From contig NZ_PVZV01000002.1 in the NCBI RefSeq assembly GCF_002995495.1, positions 1,116,001-1,180,000 of the forward strand: a stretch of 64,000 bases of DNA, read 5' to 3'. Each line of letters opens with the position of its first letter. Position 1 is the first letter of the stretch. This DNA is from Actinocorallia populi. Lineage in GTDB: Bacteria; Actinomycetota; Actinomycetes; Streptosporangiales; Streptosporangiaceae. Shown piece after piece: positions 17,865-26,507 of this stretch. The notes below the pieces were generated by a model. That model was not told the DNA's origin. It ran no database searches and saw only the letters and a program-made list of their open reading frames with translations. Made by a program: the position numbers and the translations under genes.

Positions 17865-19535
17865 TCATATCCCGCGCATGCGCAGCACCCGCAGGGCGAG
17901 GTTGAGGTTCAGCTGCAGGTGCGGGTCCTCGGTGAAGGGGCCGACCAGCCGCTCCAGCTTGCCGATGCGGTAGCGCAGCGTGTTGTAGTGGAAGTGCAGC
18001 CTGCGCGCCGTCTCGGCGACGTTCAGGTTGGTCTCCAGCAGCACCTGCAGCGTGCGGCGCAGGTCGGCCGCCTCCGGGTCGGTGTCGTCGGCGAGCTCGC
18101 CCAGCGTCTCGCGGACGAAGGCGTGCAGCTCGGCGGCGTCCTCGACCAGGCTGAGCAGCCGGTAGACGCCCAGCGCGTCGAAGTGCGCGGTCTCGCCGGG
18201 GCCGTGCATCTGCCTGCCGACCCGCACCGCCTTGACCGCCTGGTCGTAGGCGCGGGGCAGCGCGTCGGGCGTCTCGGCAGGGCGGCTGACGCCGGTGGAG
18301 AACACCAGTGACTCCGCCGCGGAGACCTCGCGGACCAGCCCGCCGACCAGGTCCGGCAGGTCGCCGATCGCGGGCAGGCCGATGACGGCGACGGCCTCGT
18401 GGGCGAAGGCGGCGACCGCGGCAGACCGGTCCCTGCGCCGCACCGCCGCCTCCCAGGCCGCGGCGAGCCGCTCCTGCGCCAGCTTGGCGGTGCCGTCGTC
18501 GGCGTCCTCCGAGCGGCCGGCGTCCAGGTCCAGCGCGGCGACGACCACCGCCACCGGCCGGTCGAGGTCCCAGCCGAAACCCGCGCAGTGCGCCACGACC
18601 CGGTCGCGGTCCCCGGCGCGCCCGGCGAGCACGTCGCGCAGGAAGTCGGCGCGGTACTTGCTCTCCACCGCCGCGACGGCCTGCTGCTTGGTGATGACCA
18701 GCGCCGCGACCGTGGCGGCGCGCTCCAGGATGCCGACCTCGGTGTCGCTGAGGTCGCCGCCGGGAAAGTGCGCGGCGATGAGCCCGTGGCCGAAGCCGCC
18801 CGCGGCGACCGGCACCACGACCCGGTCGCCGTGCAGGCCCGGCGCGGGCCGCCCGTCCAGCCAGTCCTCCAGCGCGCGCAGCACCTCCGGGTCGCCCGCC
18901 CGCGCCAGGACGCGCTGGTCGCCGTCGAGGGTGAGGACCGCGCCGCCCAGCAGCGCCGCGAGCTCCTCGGTCACCTCGCGCAGCCCGCCGCCGCACAGGA
19001 CGATCTGGACCAGCGCCCGGTGCACCTCCTCGGTGCGGGCCAGGATCGCCGCCTGCCGGTTGAGGATGTCGGTGAGCACCTGGTTGAGGATGTCGTCGAA
19101 GCCGACGTGCTCGGGCAGTTGGATGAGGGGGAAGCCGAGCCGGTCGGCGCGGGCGAGCATCTCGGCGGGCAGCTCGTCGAGGTAGGCGCCGGGTTTGACG
19201 GCCAGCGCCGCGACGCCGCGCTCGTTCAGCCCGGTCACCAGGTGGCCGAGCGCGGCGGGGCGGTTGCGCAGCGGGTAGCCGGTGGTCAGCAGCAGCTCGT
19301 TGGGCTTGACCCAGGCCAGGACGTCGGGCACCTCCATCACGTTGAGGCGCTGCACCACCCGGTCGAGCCCGGAGGCGCCGGCGACGAGCTCGGCGTCGGC
19401 GAGGGTGGAGACGCCGAGGACCTCGCCCACGGGCAGGCCGTAGGTGAGGGTGCCGGTGCTGGCCAGGCGGAGCCGGGGCGGGAGGGCGTGTTTCTCGCCG
19501 GTACGCCGGGTCCAGAGGTCGGTTCGGTTGTCCAT
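17865..19535 (-). CDS. PucR-family transcriptional regulator
   Basis: 556 aa. Domains: N-terminal PucR sensor domain (about 33-150, GLPVGEVLGVSTLADAELV), a central GGDEF-like segment (about 290-430) and a C-terminal helix-turn-helix near residues 500-530 (NLNVAETARRLHFHYNTLRY). PucR proteins commonly govern purine/allantoin catabolism or other nitrogen pathways. The ATG at 19535 is preferred: longer forms would run into the divergent promoter region. It is divergent from an AllH-like gene, which supports an allantoin/oxamate-type regulon. Confidence 0.92.
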   Translation of the reverse strand: MDNRTDLWTRRTGEKHALPPRLRLASTGTLTYGLPVGEVLGVSTLADAELVAGASGLDRVVQRLNVMEVPDVLAWVKPNELLLTTGYPLRNRPAALGHLVTGLNERGVAALAVKPGAYLDELPAEMLARADRLGFPLIQLPEHVGFDDILNQVLTDILNRQAAILARTEEVHRALVQIVLCGGGLREVTEELAALLGGAVLTLDGDQRVLARAGDPEVLRALEDWLDGRPAPGLHGDRVVVPVAAGGFGHGLIAAHFPGGDLSDTEVGILERAATVAALVITKQQAVAAVESKYRADFLRDVLAGRAGDRDRVVAHCAGFGWDLDRPVAVVVAALDLDAGRSEDADDGTAKLAQERLAAAWEAAVRRRDRSAAVAAFAHEAVAVIGLPAIGDLPDLVGGLVREVSAAESLVFSTGVSRPAETPDALPRAYDQAVKAVRVGRQMHGPGETAHFDALGVYRLLSLVEDAAELHAFVRETLGELADDTDPEAADLRRTLQVLLETNLNVAETARRLHFHYNTLRYRIGKLERLVGPFTEDPHLQLNLNLALRVLRMRGI

Positions 19536-19568
19536 CGCGCGATAACCCTCACAAGAAAGACGAAGAAC

Positions 19569-19617
19569 GGCAAGTATCCTTGGCAACTTTCTCCATACGG
19601 CGATCTTGGTCATACGG
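19569..19617. promoter_or_regulatory. Divergent promoter region with two pairs of direct repeats
   Basis: GGCAA repeats at 19569-19573 and 19582-19586, and CATACGG repeats at 19594-19600 and 19611-19617 in the 121-base region between pucR and the DUF2877 gene. These are the best candidates for PucR binding sites. Confidence 0.35.
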
Positions 19618-19656
19618 TTAACGTCCGTGCAAATCCGAAAAAACGGAGGGGACCCG

Positions 19657-20595
19657 GTGATCGAACGGAGCGAGAGCTCTCTCAGGGGGCCCCAGCCGGT
19701 CGCGCCGGATCACGGGCCCGAACCGTTCCGCGCCCCGGTGCCCGGAGCGGCCGGGCTGGCGGTGCGCGAGGCGCTGGAGCGCCCCCGCAGGCAGGCAAGG
19801 GTGATCGCGGTCTTCCCCGCGGCCGCCTACCTGCGGCTCAACGGTGGCGCGGAGCCCCGCGTCGTCGCGCTGGTGGGGCCGGACGGCGTGCGCCCCGCCA
19901 ACTCCATCGTGGTGCCCGGGACCGGGCGGCAGCCCTTCCACGGGGTGCGCGAGGGCGACACCGGCTGGATCGGCGACGGGCACGCCGAGGCGGGCGGCCT
20001 GCGCGTCAGGGTGCGGCGCTGGTGGGACCCCCGCCCGGTGCTCGGCCCGCTGTCCGAGGCCAGGCTGCGGCACGGGGCGATGCTGCTGGAGGCGGCGCTG
20101 GACCCGCGCGCCTGCGGGCTGTCCGGCCACCCCGGCCCCGCCGCGCTGGCCGACGGCTGCGCGGCGGGCGACCTGGCGCGGGCGGTGCAGGCGGCCGAAC
20201 GCATCGTCGGGCTCGGGCCCGGCCTCACCCCCAGCGGCGACGACGTGATCTCGGGCCTGCTGCTGTCGCTGCGGCTGCTGGGCGAGGTGACGGCAGGCGG
20301 CTCGCGCTCGGTGTGGCTGGCCGACTGGCTCGGCGCCGCGGTCACCACCGACGCCGACACCCGCACGACCTCGCTGTCGGCGTCCCTGCTGCACTGCGCG
20401 GCGGCGGGCCAGCCCAGCGGCGAGGCGGCGGCGGTGCTGCGCGGCCTGGCCGGACGCGAGGCGCTCGCCCCGGCCGTACGCCGGCTGGTGTCCTCCAGCC
20501 GCTACTCCGGAGCCGACATGGCCTGGGGGATGCTCGCGGGCTGCCGGGCGGTGCTGGCGCTGGGCCGCGCCCCCTCCCGGCTGGCCTCTGCGTGA
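19657..20595 (+). CDS. DUF2877 protein, AllH (oxamate carbamoyltransferase subunit)-like
   Basis: 312 aa. The C-terminal half carries GLGPGLTPSGDD at 185-196, the hallmark of the DUF2877 family, whose Escherichia coli member YlbF/AllH takes part in oxamate carbamoyltransferase during anaerobic allantoin use. The N-terminal half is a beta-rich region of unknown role. GTG 19657 has a strong GGAGGG site six bases upstream. The stop overlaps the next gene by GTGA, so it is coupled to the FdrA-like gene. AllG is not present here, so whether a working carbamoyltransferase can form is unclear. Confidence 0.8.
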   Translation: MIERSESSLRGPQPVAPDHGPEPFRAPVPGAAGLAVREALERPRRQARVIAVFPAAAYLRLNGGAEPRVVALVGPDGVRPANSIVVPGTGRQPFHGVREGDTGWIGDGHAEAGGLRVRVRRWWDPRPVLGPLSEARLRHGAMLLEAALDPRACGLSGHPGPAALADGCAAGDLARAVQAAERIVGLGPGLTPSGDDVISGLLLSLRLLGEVTAGGSRSVWLADWLGAAVTTDADTRTTSLSASLLHCAAAGQPSGEAAAVLRGLAGREALAPAVRRLVSSSRYSGADMAWGMLAGCRAVLALGRAPSRLASA

Positions 20596-21134
20596 ACGAG
20601 CCGGTCCCGGTCGCCGGGCCGCACGCCTTCCGCGAGGCGGTCGCGGCGCTGCGGCGGGGCCGCGACGTGCTGCTGCCCGGTGAGGACCTCACCCTCGCCG
20701 AGGAGATCGCGCTCAAGGACGAGGCGGCCGGCCGCGGCCGGCTGGTGCTGGGCCCGTGCGCCGCGCCGGGCGGCCTGCCCCCCGGCCGGTTCGGCGTGGT
20801 GGCGGTCGGCGCGGCGGCGACCGGGCGGGTGCTGGGCCTGCTGGCCCGCGCCGGGGAGGGCGGGCGGGTGCTGCCGGTGGGCGCCCGCGACCTGTCGTCC
20901 GCGGTGTGCGGGCGCTCCACCCTCCAGGCGCTGGTCGCCCTGGACGAGGACCCGCGCGTGCAGACCGTGGTGATCGCCGCCGAGCCCCCGCCGCCGGAGG
21001 TCTCCGCGCTGCTGCGGGAGGCGGCGCGCCGGCTGGCGACCCCCGTGGTCTCCGCGGCGCCCGGCGAGGCGTGGTCGGTGCCGGTCCTGCCGGGGCGCCC
21101 CGCCGCGGAGGAGGGCGCCGCGGAGGAGGGATAG
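20592..21134 (+). CDS. Short FdrA-like (acyl-CoA synthetase fold) protein
   Basis: 180 aa, against about 550 for full FdrA/AllF. It aligns by eye with the second quarter of FdrA: DVLLPGEDLTLAEEIALKDEA corresponds to the NVTLEDEI region, LVLGPC to the VMGPDCG loop, LLARAGEGG and VGARDLSSAVCG to the AGEG..GGRDLS..VGG block. The catalytic-type GPDCGT loop is changed to GPCAAPG and the glycine loop to GAAATG. It may be a minimal stand-alone domain that partners the AllH-like protein, or a decayed FdrA. Codon bias is normal. It overlaps the preceding gene by four bases. Confidence 0.6.
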   Translation: MNEPVPVAGPHAFREAVAALRRGRDVLLPGEDLTLAEEIALKDEAAGRGRLVLGPCAAPGGLPPGRFGVVAVGAAATGRVLGLLARAGEGGRVLPVGARDLSSAVCGRSTLQALVALDEDPRVQTVVIAAEPPPPEVSALLREAARRLATPVVSAAPGEAWSVPVLPGRPAAEEGAAEEG

Positions 21135-21214
21135 GGGATTGTCCACGAGGCGGGCAGGGAACTGTGTCAGCCCTCAGGGATCTTGGCCGTGAGGCGGTCC
21201 GCGACAATGGCGGC

Positions 21215-22117
21215 ATGACGCTCACCGGCATCCAGCACACCATCACCGACGGGCCTTACCAGGCGGTCGTCACCGAGCAGGGCGCGACGCTGCGCTCCCT
21301 CACCCTCGACGGGCGGCCCCTCGTCCTGGAGCACGACCCCGACGACGTGGTCCCCGCGGCCCTCGGCCAGATCCTCGCGCCCTGGCCCAACCGGATCGAC
21401 CGCGGTGTCTACGTCTTCGAGGGCGTCGAGCAGCGTACGCCCGTGACCGAGCCCGAACGCGACTGCGCGATCCACGGCCTGGTGCGCTGGGAGTCCTGGC
21501 GGCCCGCCGAGCAGGGGCGCTCCAGCGTGACCCTGCGCCACCGGCTGCTCGGCCGCCCCGGCTACCCCTACCTGCTCGACCTGAGCGTCACCTACGCCGT
21601 GCACGCCGAACGGGGGCTGACCGCCACGCTCTCGGCGACCAACTCCGGCACCCGCAACGCCCCCTACGGGCAGAGCGCCCACCCCTACCTCACCGTGGGG
21701 CTGCCGCTGGACGAGTGCACCGTCACGTTCGGCGCCACCCACTACCAGCCCGTCAACGACCGGCTCATCCCCTCCGGCGCGCCCGTCCCCGTCGCCGGCA
21801 CCCGCTACGACCTGACCGCGGGCGGGCGCTTCGGCGACCGCCGCATCGACACCGCCTTCACCGGGCTGCCCCACGCCGACGGCCGGGTGTGGGTCGGGCT
21901 CAGCGGCGGCGGCCGCACCGTCGGGCTGTGGGCCGATGAGAACCATCCGTGGCTCCAGCTCTACACCGCGGACGACCTTCCCGGCGAAACCATGCGGACC
22001 GGACTGGCCGCCGAGCCAATGACCTGTCCGCCCAACGCATTCAACACCGGTGTCGACCTCATCACCCTCAAACCGGGTGACACATTCTCCGGATCTTGGG
22101 GGATCATTTCCCTGTGA
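21215..22117 (+). CDS. Aldose 1-epimerase family protein (GalM-like)
   Basis: 300 aa beta-sandwich. It has PWPNRIDRGVYVFEG at 57-70, His87 (CAIHGLV), catalytic acid His156 (GQSAHPYL) and the catalytic-base Glu near 272 (AAEPMTCPPNAFNTG), all in the mutarotase pattern. It interconverts alpha and beta anomers of an aldose, possibly galactose or glucose, in the cytosol. ATG 21215 follows a -10-like GACAAT by six bases, suggesting a leaderless message. Its stop overlaps the next gene start (GTGA), coupling it to the aldolase-like gene. Confidence 0.9.
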   Translation: MTLTGIQHTITDGPYQAVVTEQGATLRSLTLDGRPLVLEHDPDDVVPAALGQILAPWPNRIDRGVYVFEGVEQRTPVTEPERDCAIHGLVRWESWRPAEQGRSSVTLRHRLLGRPGYPYLLDLSVTYAVHAERGLTATLSATNSGTRNAPYGQSAHPYLTVGLPLDECTVTFGATHYQPVNDRLIPSGAPVPVAGTRYDLTAGGRFGDRRIDTAFTGLPHADGRVWVGLSGGGRTVGLWADENHPWLQLYTADDLPGETMRTGLAAEPMTCPPNAFNTGVDLITLKPGDTFSGSWGIISL

Positions 22118-23283
22118 ACCTCAGCCTGTCGAAGACCGACGACCTGGCCGAGCGGGCGAACGCCCTGGCCGCCGACCTCGCCAGCCAGTTCCCCGGCTCC
22201 AGCGGGGGCCGCCAACCCGTCCACACCGTGTTCGTCCCGGCCGACCAGTTCTCCCGCACCACCGCGGCGGACTGGGGGGAGCGAGCGCTGCGCCTGCTCA
22301 ACAAGCACACGCCGGGGGACGGCTCCTTCGGCACCACCTTCGACCTCGACCCGTCGCTGGCCGGGGCGATCCGCTCGCGGGTCGCCGCCAAGCTCGCCCG
22401 CGAGCCGATCGAGGACCTGCGCGTCGACTTCGCCGACGGGTACGGCACGCGCGGCGACGACGAGGAGGACGCCCACGTCGCGCAGGTCGTCGAGGCCGTC
22501 GCCACCTCCTACAACGCCCAGCAGCTCCCGCACTTCTGGGGCGTGCGCGTCAAGTCGTTCTCCGGCGGCGGGCACGAGCGGGCGATGCGCACCCTCGACG
22601 GCTTCCTCACCTCGCTGCGCGACCGGCTCGGCCGGCTGCCCGGCGGCTTCACCATCACCCTGCCCGACGTGATGGCCGCCGAGCAGGTCGCGGTGTTCAC
22701 CGAGTACCTCGACCGGCTGGAGGCGGCGCTCGGGCTGCCGAACGGGGTGCTGCACTTCGAGATCCAGGTCGACCTGCCCGAGGCGCTGGCCGACCACCGC
22801 GGCGGCCTGGGCGTCCGGCGCATCCTCACCGCCGGCCAGGGCAGGATCGGCACCGTGCACTTCGGCGCGGCCTCCTACACCGCGGCGCTGGGGCTGCCGC
22901 ACGAGGAGCAGCGCCTGGACCACCCGGTCTGCGACTTCGCCCGGCACATCCTGCAGACGTCCGTCTCCGGCCGCGGCATCCGCCTGGCGGACGGCCCGTC
23001 GCACCTCGTCCCCCGCGACGAGGGCAGCGACGAGATCACCGCCTGCTGGCAGGCGCACGCCGCGGGCGTCCGGCACTCCCTGGCCCACGGCTTCTACCAG
23101 AGCTGGGACCTGCACCCCGCCCACCTGACGGCCCGCTACGCCGCCCTGTTCGACTTCCACCTCACCGGGGTGGAGGCCACCGTCGGCAAGGTCAAGGCCG
23201 CCCCCGCCGCCCCGCCGCACCTGCTGGAGCGGCTGCGCCGCGGCATCGCCTGCGGCGCCCTGGACGAGTCGGTCCTGGGCTGA
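22114..23283 (+). CDS. HpcH/HpaI aldolase/citrate lyase-like protein (DUF6986 type)
   Basis: 389 aa. A TIM-barrel pattern resembling the citrate lyase beta/HpcH aldolase superfamily is visible, with DLRVDFADGYGTRGDDEED near residue 107, HFEIQVDLPEAL near 213 and GRIGTVHFGAASYTAALG near 245, corresponding to metal-binding acidic strands. GTG 22114 overlaps the epimerase stop by GTGA. Role likely a carbon-carbon lyase in sugar or acid breakdown; the substrate is unknown. The pairing with an epimerase suggests sugar catabolism. Strong terminator follows. Confidence 0.75.
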   Translation: MNLSLSKTDDLAERANALAADLASQFPGSSGGRQPVHTVFVPADQFSRTTAADWGERALRLLNKHTPGDGSFGTTFDLDPSLAGAIRSRVAAKLAREPIEDLRVDFADGYGTRGDDEEDAHVAQVVEAVATSYNAQQLPHFWGVRVKSFSGGGHERAMRTLDGFLTSLRDRLGRLPGGFTITLPDVMAAEQVAVFTEYLDRLEAALGLPNGVLHFEIQVDLPEALADHRGGLGVRRILTAGQGRIGTVHFGAASYTAALGLPHEEQRLDHPVCDFARHILQTSVSGRGIRLADGPSHLVPRDEGSDEITACWQAHAAGVRHSLAHGFYQSWDLHPAHLTARYAALFDFHLTGVEATVGKVKAAPAAPPHLLERLRRGIACGALDESVLG

Positions 23284-23302
23284 GCCCGGCCGAAAACGGA
23301 AA

Positions 23303-23334
23303 GAAGGGGGCCCGCCGACCGGCGGGCCCCCTTC
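23303..23334. terminator. Bidirectional hairpin terminator
   Basis: A perfect 14-bp stem (23303-23316 with 23321-23334, loop GACC) lies between the convergent aldolase-like gene and the FKBP gene. GAAGG/CCTTC ends give it A- and T-containing bases on both sides. Confidence 0.85.
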
Positions 23335-23348
23335 CCACGGACGTCTCC

Positions 23349-23720
23349 CTACACGGCGAGCAGGTCCACGACGAAGATCAGGGTCTCGTTCGGCTTGATC
23401 GAGGGTCCCGCGCCGCGCTGCCCGTAGCCCAGGTGCGGCGGGATGACGAGCTTGCGCCGCCCGCCGACCTTCATGCCGGCGACCCCCATGTCCCAGCCCT
23501 TGATGACCCGGCCGCCGCCGAGCGGGAAGGAGAACGGCTCGCCCCGGTTCCAGGAGGAGTCGAACTCATCGCCGGTGGAGTACGCCACGCCCACGTAGTG
23601 CACCGTCACCTGCTGCCCGCGGACCGCCTCCTCGCCGTCCCCGACCACCAGATCGGTGATCTCGAGGTTCGCGGGCGGCGGCCCCTCCGGAAAGTCGATC
23701 TCAGGGCGTTCAAGCGCCAT
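23349..23720 (-). CDS. FKBP-type peptidyl-prolyl cis-trans isomerase
   Basis: 123 aa, a single cytosolic FKBP domain. It has VTVHYVGVAYSTGDEFDSSW near 37-56, FPLGGGRVIKGWDMGVAGMKVGG near 64-87 and YGQRGAGPSIKPNETLIFVVDLL at the C-terminus, which include the usual FK506-pocket residues. It speeds proline isomerisation during folding. ATG 23720 has AAGGAG ten bases upstream, which rules out the longer upstream frame. It is transcribed alone. Confidence 0.95.
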   Translation of the reverse strand: MALERPEIDFPEGPPPANLEITDLVVGDGEEAVRGQQVTVHYVGVAYSTGDEFDSSWNRGEPFSFPLGGGRVIKGWDMGVAGMKVGGRRKLVIPPHLGYGQRGAGPSIKPNETLIFVVDLLAV

Positions 23721-25546
23721 GTCTTCAGGCTCCTTAGAAATCTTGCGGACCCGTCCGAGATTACTAGGGCCGCAGGCGGACCGGCGGACAGATCGAGGCC
23801 GAGTTCCGGCGTGGGCTTTGCCGATGGTGGCAAGAATTTTAGTGACTCTATGTATTTCACCGATTGCGCATGGCAAGATCTGGGCTCATGCAGACGGCCA
23901 CTTCCAAGCCGGGGCCACCGGATGTGCCCGGTGCCTCTGCTGGTGGTGCGCGGGATGCGAACAAGGCTCCGGCGTGGCGGTGGGACGGTCCCGTCTCGGT
24001 GATCCGCCTGCCGCTGACGGTCGACGAGCAGTCCGCGGCGCGTCTGGAGTCGTTGTTCTCCGCGATGTTCCATCTCAAGCGAGCGGTGCAGCGCGATGCC
24101 CGCTCCCGGACGGAGGCGTTCTGGGCGGGCAGGCGCCGCCGGGAAGCGGACGAGGCGGCCTGGCGACGGGAAGTGGGTCTGACGCGCCCGGCGCTGGAGC
24201 GGGCGGCATATCGGCATCTGGACGCCTCCGGCTGGTTGCGCCACCACGCGTCGAAGGCGCTGGCGTTGCACCAGGCCGATGAGGTGTGGGCGGGGGTGGA
24301 ACGGCACCTGTTTTTTTGATGCTTCCGGGAAGCGTGCCGGGCGTCCCCGGACAGGTTCGTGGTGGGAGTACGACGGTCCGCTGACGGTGGTGTTCACCGG
24401 CGGCCCCGACAGCCGACGCGGGGAGATCGTGCTGCCGGTACGGCTACCCCAAGGAGCCGGACGGTGGGAGTGGCTGTGCCACTTCCTGAACCGACCTGAG
24501 CTGTGGCACAAGATCGACCTGGTGCGCAGGTCCCACCCCTCGATGCCGGGCGGGTGGGTGTACGAGGCGCATCTGATGGTCCTGGACGGCGGATACACCT
24601 CCCCGGACACCCGCGAGCGCAGACGGCAGGCCGCCGCACTGGAGCGGGCCGGCAGGGTGGACGTCAACGTGGGCAATCTGTCCATCGTCTCCCTGCCCGT
24701 CACCCTGCAACCGGCTGATGGGCCCGTGCTGGCCGAGCAGATCGTCCTCACCGACCTGGAGCATGCCGCCGCGGAGCGCCAATGGCACACTATCCGCAGG
24801 CGGGCCCGGGCGCTGGAGCGCTCACGGCGAGCCGCGAACAAAGCGCGGTACGAGCTCTCGCGCCGCCAGCGCAGACGACAGCAGCGCAGGCAGGCCGCCG
24901 GACTGCCCGAACGACATGTCGATCTGCCCAAGGGGCCGCGGCTGGCCAATGCGGCAGGCCGTCCCCTGGTCTCGTATCGCAGGGACCGGCTCACCGGTGC
25001 CTACCGGGCGCACCCGCACCCGCGCTGAACAGGCTGGACGCACCGAAGCCAAACATGCTCGTGCCCGGAAGGCGGCCGAGCGGCTCACCGCCGCCCACGG
25101 GGTGCGGCTGACCGTCGAAGACGGGCCGGTCAGCTCCTGGTTCCGGCTGTGGGGACGGGCGTGCGCAGTGTTCACTCCCGGCATGCTGAGGGCGGCGCTG
25201 GCCGCCGAATGCGCCGCGTCCGGAGGTCGGCTGGGGCGGGCGGCCACGGTCACCACCGCCCTGTCCCAGTACTGCCTGTGCGGCCAGAGAACACCAAAAC
25301 CCTTGGGGCAGCGGATGCACCACTGCCCCGCCTGCGGACTGGATGCCGACCGCGACCTGGTCTCGGCCGCGCTGGGTGCGTTCGTGGTCTGGACCGCTCC
25401 AGCCGACCCGCGCACGGCTTCAGTCGACTTTGATGCTTCCCGGCACGCGTTGGGCGTGTTCGGGCTCGGGCTGCAAGGAGCCCTGGCCGAGTCAACCGCC
25501 ACCCGCCCCCGACCGACCCCAACGGGCGGCAGGGAGCGAGGCGGCA

Positions 25547-25568
25547 GCCGCCCCCGTGCAGGGGCGGC
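25547..25568 (+). ncRNA. Hairpin at the 3' end of the TnpB gene, possible omega-RNA scaffold part
   Basis: A perfect 8-bp stem (25547-25554 with 25561-25568, loop CGTGCA) lies where TnpB elements encode their guide RNA scaffold. Assignment rests on position only. Confidence 0.3.
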
Positions 25569-25659
25569 CTCTGCTCGGCCGCATCCGGAATGCCAGAAGC
25601 GCCGACCCCGACCGGGGGCCTCCAGGGGTCCCACCGGACAGACGTTACCGGGCACCGGA

Positions 25660-25679
25660 CTGTTTCGATTTCGAAACAG
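25660..25679. repeat. Inverted repeat, IS right end or terminator candidate
   Basis: CTGTTTCGA (25660-25668) and TCGAAACAG (25671-25679) around TT, AT-rich for the window. It lies three bases from the stop of the leftward ABC permease, so it could be that operon's terminator, the right end of the TnpB element, or both. Confidence 0.55.
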
Positions 25680-25682
25680 GCC

Positions 25683-26507
25683 TTAGGCGTCCTGCCTCAG
25701 GAAGCGCAGATGGGCGGGGATGAGGACGGCGGCGAGGTAGCAGCAGAAGACGAGGAGGCCGGCCGGCGGGGACAGGTAGGCGTCGTTGGGGGTGACGACG
25801 GTGATGGCGGAGCCGGCCTGGGTGGGGATGAGGCGGCGGACCGCCATGCCCCCTTCGCCGGGCAGGAAGGCCGCGACGAGGGGGAGGACGAACATGACGC
25901 CGACGATGAGGGTGAGGGCGGCGGCGGTGCGGCGGAGCAGGACGCCGACGCCGAAGGCGAGCAGGGTGACCAGGGTGAGGTAGAGGCCGCAGCCGGAGAC
26001 GGCGCGCAGGACTCCCTCCTCGCCCAGGGAGACGTCCAGGCCGCGGGCGGCGAAGAAGGCCTGGCCGAGCAGGAAGCTGGCGAACGCCGAGACCTGGGCC
26101 GCGGTGAAGGCGACCGCGCACAGCACGAGCGCCTTGGCGGCCAGGAAGCGGGTGCGGTCGGGCACGGCGGTGAGCGAGGCGCGGATCGTGCCGGTGGCGT
26201 ACTCGGAGGTCACCGTCAGGACGCCCAGCGCCGCCAGGACGAGCAGGCCGGCGTTGGTGCCGAACATCGCGTAGGAGGTGGGGTCGAACAGCGCCCTGTC
26301 GCGTTCGGGGAGTTCGTCCCAGCTCGTGGCGACCGCCAGGGACAGCAGGCCGCTGAGGCCGATGGAGACGGCGACGGCGGCCAGGACCGTCCAGTACGTG
26401 GAGCGGACCGACCTCAGTTTGACCCACTCCGAGGCCACCATGTGGCGGAAGGCGGGGCGGCGGCGGGGCAGGGCCTTGGCGGGCGCCGTCGCCGGTGCGG
26501 TCCGCAT
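25683..26507 (-). CDS. ABC-2 type exporter permease
   Basis: 274 aa with six predicted membrane helices, for example LAAVAVSIGLSGLLSLAVA near 35 and FCCYLAAVLIPAHL at the end. It begins with a cytoplasmic stretch AFRHMVASEWVKLRSVRSTYW, the usual start of single-domain ABC-2 permeases next to BcrA-like ATPases. ATG 26507 overlaps the ATPase stop (TGATG), so it is made in step with the ATPase. Substrate unknown; such pairs often export peptides or antibiotics. A similar pair lies at 38.2-40.0 kb. Confidence 0.88.
   Translation of the reverse strand: MRTAPATAPAKALPRRRPAFRHMVASEWVKLRSVRSTYWTVLAAVAVSIGLSGLLSLAVATSWDELPERDRALFDPTSYAMFGTNAGLLVLAALGVLTVTSEYATGTIRASLTAVPDRTRFLAAKALVLCAVAFTAAQVSAFASFLLGQAFFAARGLDVSLGEEGVLRAVSGCGLYLTLVTLLAFGVGVLLRRTAAALTLIVGVMFVLPLVAAFLPGEGGMAVRRLIPTQAGSAITVVTPNDAYLSPPAGLLVFCCYLAAVLIPAHLRFLRQDA

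Larger units (their letters stand above)
23888..25686 (+). pseudogene. TnpB-family RNA-guided nuclease gene (solo), broken by two frameshifts
   Basis: Three overlapping frames together encode one TnpB-like protein: 23888-24319 (ends HLFF-stop), 24279-25028 and the third frame from about 25010 on. The first break is in a run of seven T at 24311-24317; six T would restore HLFFDAS. The second is near 25005-25020 in repeated CACCCG units. RuvC residues remain across the frames: Asp in RVDVNVGN, Glu in TVEDG and Asp in GLDADRD after a zinc ribbon (CLCG and CPAC). No TnpA is present. Base composition is less GC-rich and AT-rich DNA lies just upstream (23825-23875). The last frame runs into the next gene, so the true end is probably near 25500. 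Confidence 0.8.

Noticed and set aside
19657-21134. A complete allantoin/oxamate operon.
   Set aside because: AllG, full-length FdrA, carbamate kinase and allantoinase are absent; only AllH-like and a fragment-like FdrA gene are present.
24311-24319. Programmed -1 frameshift at the seven-T slippery run in the TnpB gene.
   Set aside because: The downstream frame is +1 (or -2) relative to the upstream one, so a normal -1 slip would not join them, and a second frameshift follows.
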